Shown in pieces: positions 60,231-64,000 of a stretch of DNA of 64,000 nucleotides. Position 1 is the stretch's first letter. Each line of letters opens with the position of its first letter. A program made the position numbers and the translations under genes. The notes beneath the pieces were generated by a model. It did not search any database, was not told where the DNA came from, and saw only the letters and a program-made list of their open reading frames with translations. The DNA is from Spirochaetia bacterium 38H-sp (GTDB lineage: Bacteria; Spirochaetota; Spirochaetia; Winmispirales; Winmispiraceae): assembly GCA_039023545.1 (NCBI GenBank), contig JBCHKQ010000004.1, positions 62,001 through 126,000 of the forward strand, in the 5' to 3' direction.

Positions 60231-62174
60231 TCACCTCTCCTTTATTCCAAGATTATCCAAATCCTCCGGCTCCTCATATTTTGTAACCTTAACCATATTA
60301 GCTTCAGAAATAAATGTTACACTCTTAAAATCATTCTTGACCTCAAGAACAGCTTCTCTTATAAAAATCTTAACTCCAGGAAAAACATTTCCTGATACAG
60401 AAACACGTCCCTTAGTCTTTAACTGATTAAGATACTCCCTAATTCTGTCAATTTCAGCCTTTATGGTAGATATTTTCTGACTAAGCTCACGTTTCCTTAG
60501 AAGAAGCTCTTTATATACATTAGCCTTGTCTTGTGTTAGTTTCTTACTCTTTCTAAGATTTTCTAAGGCCCCTAAATTGAGACTCAACTCATCAAGTTCC
60601 TCGGTAAGCTTAGTATGTTCTAGGCTTAGAGACTCTTCTTTTTCTTTTGCAGATGGGTCAAACCCAACCTCAACAATAGTTTCTATACCTCCGACAGAAC
60701 CCAAATTTTTGGCAATAACCTCTTCTGTTGCTATGGATTTACCACCTACAATACTTGCCCTTCTTCCATGACATATTATCTTCTTATTAGCACTCACAGT
60801 AGAATTGATAATGCCATCGCTTACAATAACGAGCTCACCAGCTTCAACCTTAGCATTTTCCACAAATCTTGATACCACATTTTTACCAGCCTTTATAAGA
60901 GCAGCTGACTTTCCTGCAATACCCTGATGTACAATAATATCACCCTCCGCATCAAGCTCACATTTTCCCACAGAACCCTTAACCTCTATATTGCCACTGG
61001 CCTTTATAGAAAAACCATCCTCGACATTTCCTGTTACTATAACAGTACCCAAAAAGAGAATATTACCTGTTTTAAGACTTACATCACCATCAACAGTATA
61101 TACAGGCTCAACAGTAATCTTACCGGAGATAAGAAGAACCTGACCATTTATCTCGGCAATGGCAACCATACCATCATCGGACAACTTGACATTCTTACCC
61201 ACTGGCATGGGAATATCTTTCCCATCCTTTGCGGGCAAGATCTTTCCTGTAACAGTACGTCCGGGAACACCTGCAGAAGGAGGGATCTTCTTTGCCAGAA
61301 CCTGACCAGCAACAACATTTTGCACAAGATTTAGATCTTTGTAATCGATCTTGCCATTCTTTTCTTTTAAACGCACACGAGTATGATCAGTTTCAAAATT
61401 ATAAATAATTTTTGCATCATCACCATTCTTGGGAGGAATCCCTTCTGCAATAAGAATCTCTCGACCATAGACAGGGCTTCTTTCAAACTCTGCAACAACA
61501 TCTTCCATAATACCATATTCAATACCATTCATCTTTAGGAAGCCAATGATAACATCTCTTGTAGGATCCGTGCCCCCGTCTCTTGGTGCCTGAGCAAGAA
61601 GATAAGCTTTCATCTCACCATCAGTTATATTAACACTCAAAACCGCATCATGAGCAGGATTATAACTGTACTCCGCAATCTTAACAAACTCACCATCAGC
61701 CCGTTTTACAACCTTGCTCAAAAGATTATTATCAATATTGGTATTAACTCTTCTTATAATAGCCTCTACAGCTTCCTTTTCTGTTACAGGACGTCCCTTA
61801 CCTTCCGGTGGATAAACAGCAACATATACTCCGTCACTATTCAATCTGACAAAAATCTTACCATCCTTATCCTTCTGCCTCTCATCCTCAATATCAAAGC
61901 CAAGTTCAACCTCGTTTTCTTCATAAGATTTGACAGAGACAGAAGACATTTTTGATGCCACAATAAGCCAAGGCTTTTTACCAACCCCCAATATACCTCT
62001 GGAGCCTTTTTCCATAATCTCATATTCAAGCTCTTTTATTTTGCAATCAAGCTCGATGGCAGCCTCTTTCAAAGCATCTTCCAGAGTATCCGCAGTAACC
62101 TGGACAAACTTTTTTTTATTATCTTCCTCAAGCTGTCTAGACATATAATCACGCAGTCTGTCCAGAGAAATCAC
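60231..62174 (-). CDS. FapA/DUF342 polysaccharide-associated protein
   Basis: 647 residues. The N-terminal Jag_N-like module (VQVTADTLEDALKEAAIELDC, then GSRGILGVGKKPWL) precedes a FapA (flagellar assembly protein A, DUF342) core with repeated beta-helix strands between about 300 and 500 (for example DGDVSLKTGNILFLGTVIVTG, ASGNIEVKGSVGK). A C-terminal coiled coil (520-590) and a final strand region follow. FapA is needed for flagellar assembly or polar localisation in Vibrio and Pseudomonas. Located directly after fliA. Confidence 0.82.
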   Translation of the reverse strand: MISLDRLRDYMSRQLEEDNKKKFVQVTADTLEDALKEAAIELDCKIKELEYEIMEKGSRGILGVGKKPWLIVASKMSSVSVKSYEENEVELGFDIEDERQKDKDGKIFVRLNSDGVYVAVYPPEGKGRPVTEKEAVEAIIRRVNTNIDNNLLSKVVKRADGEFVKIAEYSYNPAHDAVLSVNITDGEMKAYLLAQAPRDGGTDPTRDVIIGFLKMNGIEYGIMEDVVAEFERSPVYGREILIAEGIPPKNGDDAKIIYNFETDHTRVRLKEKNGKIDYKDLNLVQNVVAGQVLAKKIPPSAGVPGRTVTGKILPAKDGKDIPMPVGKNVKLSDDGMVAIAEINGQVLLISGKITVEPVYTVDGDVSLKTGNILFLGTVIVTGNVEDGFSIKASGNIEVKGSVGKCELDAEGDIIVHQGIAGKSAALIKAGKNVVSRFVENAKVEAGELVIVSDGIINSTVSANKKIICHGRRASIVGGKSIATEEVIAKNLGSVGGIETIVEVGFDPSAKEKEESLSLEHTKLTEELDELSLNLGALENLRKSKKLTQDKANVYKELLLRKRELSQKISTIKAEIDRIREYLNQLKTKGRVSVSGNVFPGVKIFIREAVLEVKNDFKSVTFISEANMVKVTKYEEPEDLDNLGIKER

Positions 62175-62182
62175 AAAGCCCC

Positions 62183-62971
62183 CTAAAAAATACCCTTTTT
62201 AATATTTCTCAACTTAACCCTCAGCCTTGTAATAGCCTTTGTATGAAGTTGAGACACCCTTGATTCCGTGACATTAAGAATAGCACCAATTTCCTTAAGA
62301 GTAAGATCTTCGTAATAATATAGCACAAGGACCTTTTTTTCTTTATCAGGAAGTTCCTTGATAGCTTCTGCAACAACTCTTTTTATCTCTGTTTTTTCAA
62401 CAACAGCTTCAGGATCATAAGCAGAAGGAGCCTCCAACATATCTACAATGGAAACCTTATCGCTATCATCTCCAGTATACCATAATTCCTGAAGAGAAAG
62501 AATAGAAGTAGAACTTATTCTTTGCAAAGTTTTTTGCAATTCCTTAGAACTAACCTTAAGCTCCTTTGCCAACTCTTCATCAGTAGCAGCACGCCCCAAA
62601 GATGCTTCAAGCTTATGTAGAGCATCTTCCACCTCTCTACTCTTTTGTCTAACAGATCTGGGTACCCAATCCAGAGCTCTTAGTTCATCATATATAGCTC
62701 CCCTTATACGAGTAACAGCATAAGTTTTAAATTTTACATGTTTGTCAGGATCAAATTTTTCTATAGCATCAAGAAGCCCAAACGTGCCAAAACCAATAAG
62801 ATCATCAAATTCAACACTACTTGGAAGACCTACAGCCACCTTCCCGGCAACATACTTGACAAGAGGCGCATATTGTTTTATTAGAAACTCTCTGATATCG
62901 GGATTTTTAGTCTTTTTATAATCCCTCCAGAGCTCTTCTTCAGGTTTTTGTGCCAGAATATCTTCTACCAT
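62183..62971 (-). CDS. fliA: Flagellar sigma factor (FliA/WhiG type)
   Basis: 262 residues. Region 2 has EFDDLIGFGTFGLLDAIEKFDP and KFKTYAVTRIRGAIYDELRALDWVPRSVRQ, region 3 LGRAATDEELAKELKVS, and region 4 LPDKEKKVLVLYYYEDLTLKEIGAILNVTESRVSQLHTKA. This is the sigma-28 group that reads flagellar and chemotaxis promoters. GGAAGGAAC lies upstream of the ATG. No anti-sigma FlgM gene is in the window. Confidence 0.95.
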   Translation of the reverse strand: MVEDILAQKPEEELWRDYKKTKNPDIREFLIKQYAPLVKYVAGKVAVGLPSSVEFDDLIGFGTFGLLDAIEKFDPDKHVKFKTYAVTRIRGAIYDELRALDWVPRSVRQKSREVEDALHKLEASLGRAATDEELAKELKVSSKELQKTLQRISSTSILSLQELWYTGDDSDKVSIVDMLEAPSAYDPEAVVEKTEIKRVVAEAIKELPDKEKKVLVLYYYEDLTLKEIGAILNVTESRVSQLHTKAITRLRVKLRNIKKGIF

Positions 62972-62974
62972 TGG

Positions 62975-63652
62975 CTAAGTTCCTTCCTCTTCCTTTTTTA
63001 ATAAAGTCCTGATAGCTTTTGCCATAAGTTCTGGATCATCGGAGTCCGATGATTTATTAGGAGAAGCAGCAGAATAAGATACTACTGTATCACTCTCCAT
63101 CTCAACATTATCATCGTCCGAATCATTGTCAGAAAAAAAATCATCCTCAAGAGAATCAACATCAGGTAGAGAAGATGTATCAGAATCAACAACACTATCC
63201 TGGACATCTCTAACAGCAGCAATAGTCTGAAGCTCATCTGATACGGAAACATCTTCTCCGTCTAAATTCTCTTGTAAAGCAGGCACATCTTCCATTTTGG
63301 AAACATCATCTTCAAAATCGGACATATCATTATTAGACTGGGAAGCCTCAATATTTAAATCATAAGTAGGCTTTACTTCTTCTACAGAATCATCAACAAC
63401 AATATTCACAGAAGAAGCTAACGACTCATCCTCAGCCCCGGAAACCTCATTATCAGAAGAAACATCAGAAACAATCTCAGGCAAAAACTTCTCCATAAGA
63501 AAAAAAGCCACAACAAATATAGCTGCTATTCCCCCTCCTCCGACAATAGCCTTAATCAACACAGTCAAAAATGGATTTCCTGAGAACAACCCCAATACCA
63601 AAGAGAAGCCCGATGCAATCCCCCCGACATAGAGGGCCTCTTTTATTCTCAT
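62975..63652 (-). CDS. Acidic membrane protein between flhG and fliA
   Basis: 225 residues from ATG 63652; a TTG two codons earlier is also possible. Two hydrophobic helices at the N-terminus (about 8-60, ending FFLMEKFLPEIV) are followed by a very long Asp/Ser/Glu-rich tail (65-205), almost without Lys, and a short basic C-terminal helix (DPELMAKAIRTLLKKEEEGT). That last helix may be a docking peptide. Family not recognised, but a protein of this form sits at this place in other spirochetes (from memory). Confidence 0.6.
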   Translation of the reverse strand: MRIKEALYVGGIASGFSLVLGLFSGNPFLTVLIKAIVGGGGIAAIFVVAFFLMEKFLPEIVSDVSSDNEVSGAEDESLASSVNIVVDDSVEEVKPTYDLNIEASQSNNDMSDFEDDVSKMEDVPALQENLDGEDVSVSDELQTIAAVRDVQDSVVDSDTSSLPDVDSLEDDFFSDNDSDDDNVEMESDTVVSYSAASPNKSSDSDDPELMAKAIRTLLKKEEEGT

Positions 63653-63709
63653 AACCAATAACCATTAAAAGGTTAGACCAAAAAAAAGTCTACGTCAAGC
63701 AAAGCTTTA

Positions 63710-64000
63710 TCAGGCACCTCCCATAAAGCGCTTCAAAAAAGAACCAAGCCCTCGGCCTTCCTTATAATCAACCTTTTCCAATCTTCCCACAAGATGTTTT
63801 ATACATCCTGCAGCCTTACTTCTGGGCTCACCAACAATAAAAGGCCGCTGTCTAAGAACAGCCCCCTGCACAGCAGGATCCTCATAGACAAAACCGAGGT
63901 AGTCAACCTTTATATTTAAAAACTGGCCTGCAATAGAAGTAACCCTTTCGGACACCTTCTTCCCCTCAGTAACAGTCTTGACCCTGTTGACAACCAACTT
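63710..64000 (-). CDS. flhG: FlhG/MinD-like ATPase, C-terminal part
   Basis: The frame continues beyond the window edge, so only the last 96 residues are present. KLVVNRVKTVTEGKK, FLNIKVDYLGFVYEDPAVQGAVLRQRPFIV and PRSKAAGCIKHLV are typical of the C-terminal half of FlhG (YlxH), the MinD-type ATPase that sets flagellar number and position with FlhF. The last 20 residues (GLGSFLKRFMGGA) look like the membrane-targeting amphipathic helix. Followed by the acidic membrane protein and fliA. Confidence 0.82.
   Translation of the reverse strand, partial: KLVVNRVKTVTEGKKVSERVTSIAGQFLNIKVDYLGFVYEDPAVQGAVLRQRPFIVGEPRSKAAGCIKHLVGRLEKVDYKEGRGLGSFLKRFMGGA

Overview
The window looks like a chromosomal segment of a free-living or host-associated, anaerobic-leaning spirochete (Spirochaetales, Treponema/Spirochaeta-like; genus not assigned). 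Reasons: a FlhG - acidic membrane protein - FliA(WhiG-type sigma) - FapA/DUF342 - CheA-like flagellar locus at the right end; a MAF/DUF115 flagellin-glycosylation gene at the left end; an AlaRS that stops after the editing domain; a ThrRS without TGS domain; a lipoprotein with a loose lipobox; and A+T-rich genes with polar A/T use. All function calls come from reading motifs and domain order, not from searches.

Layout. 1-6.1 kb: 3' part of a MAF gene, convergent with carAB, which carries two ARG-box-like operators. 6.2-15.6 kb: tRNA-Glu/tRNA-Gln, then a long + strand run dnaE-yggT-recG-rsmD-hisZ-hisG-hisB. 15.7-20 kb: a short protein and a TPR protein, rlmN, convergent alaS. 20-24 kb: mscS, a pyrF-pyrE fusion, an alpha/beta-hydrolase lipoprotein. 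24-31 kb: accessory genes (orphan restriction-type nuclease, methyltransferase-like, unknown membrane proteins), M32 carboxypeptidase, thrS. 31-39.6 kb: initiator tRNA, a chelatase-type AAA+/VWA pair joined across an A10 slippery run, a NatAB-like ABC exporter, a Bpt-like aminoacyl-tRNA-protein transferase, tRNA-Gly, an orphan PTS galactitol-type IIC. 39.9-50.1 kb: flavin-binding protein-pdhABC and rseC-like-rnfBCDGEA, i.e. acetyl-CoA formation and ferredoxin:NAD ion-pumping. 50.4-57.9 kb: SDR, radC, an unknown protein, then cimA-BioD-like-exbB-exbD-tonB. 57.9-64 kb: flagellar/chemotaxis-like genes on the minus strand.

The most notable signals are regulatory or structural. (1) A complete ribosome-mediated attenuator precedes cimA: a 20-codon leader peptide with five Ile codons, starting at the expected transcription start, with mutually exclusive protector, antiterminator and terminator helices. 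(2) About twenty copies of one intergenic element are present: ACCGAACG, a hairpin whose arms differ from copy to copy but stay complementary, then a second mini-hairpin TGCC-NNN-GGCA. Copies mostly sit right after stop codons, one is nested in another, and two end in a T-tract as terminators. (3) The chelatase VWA frame opens exactly at an A10 run in the AAA+ gene, fitting programmed -1 frameshifting. (4) dnaE, alaS and the cimA leader appear to be leaderless.
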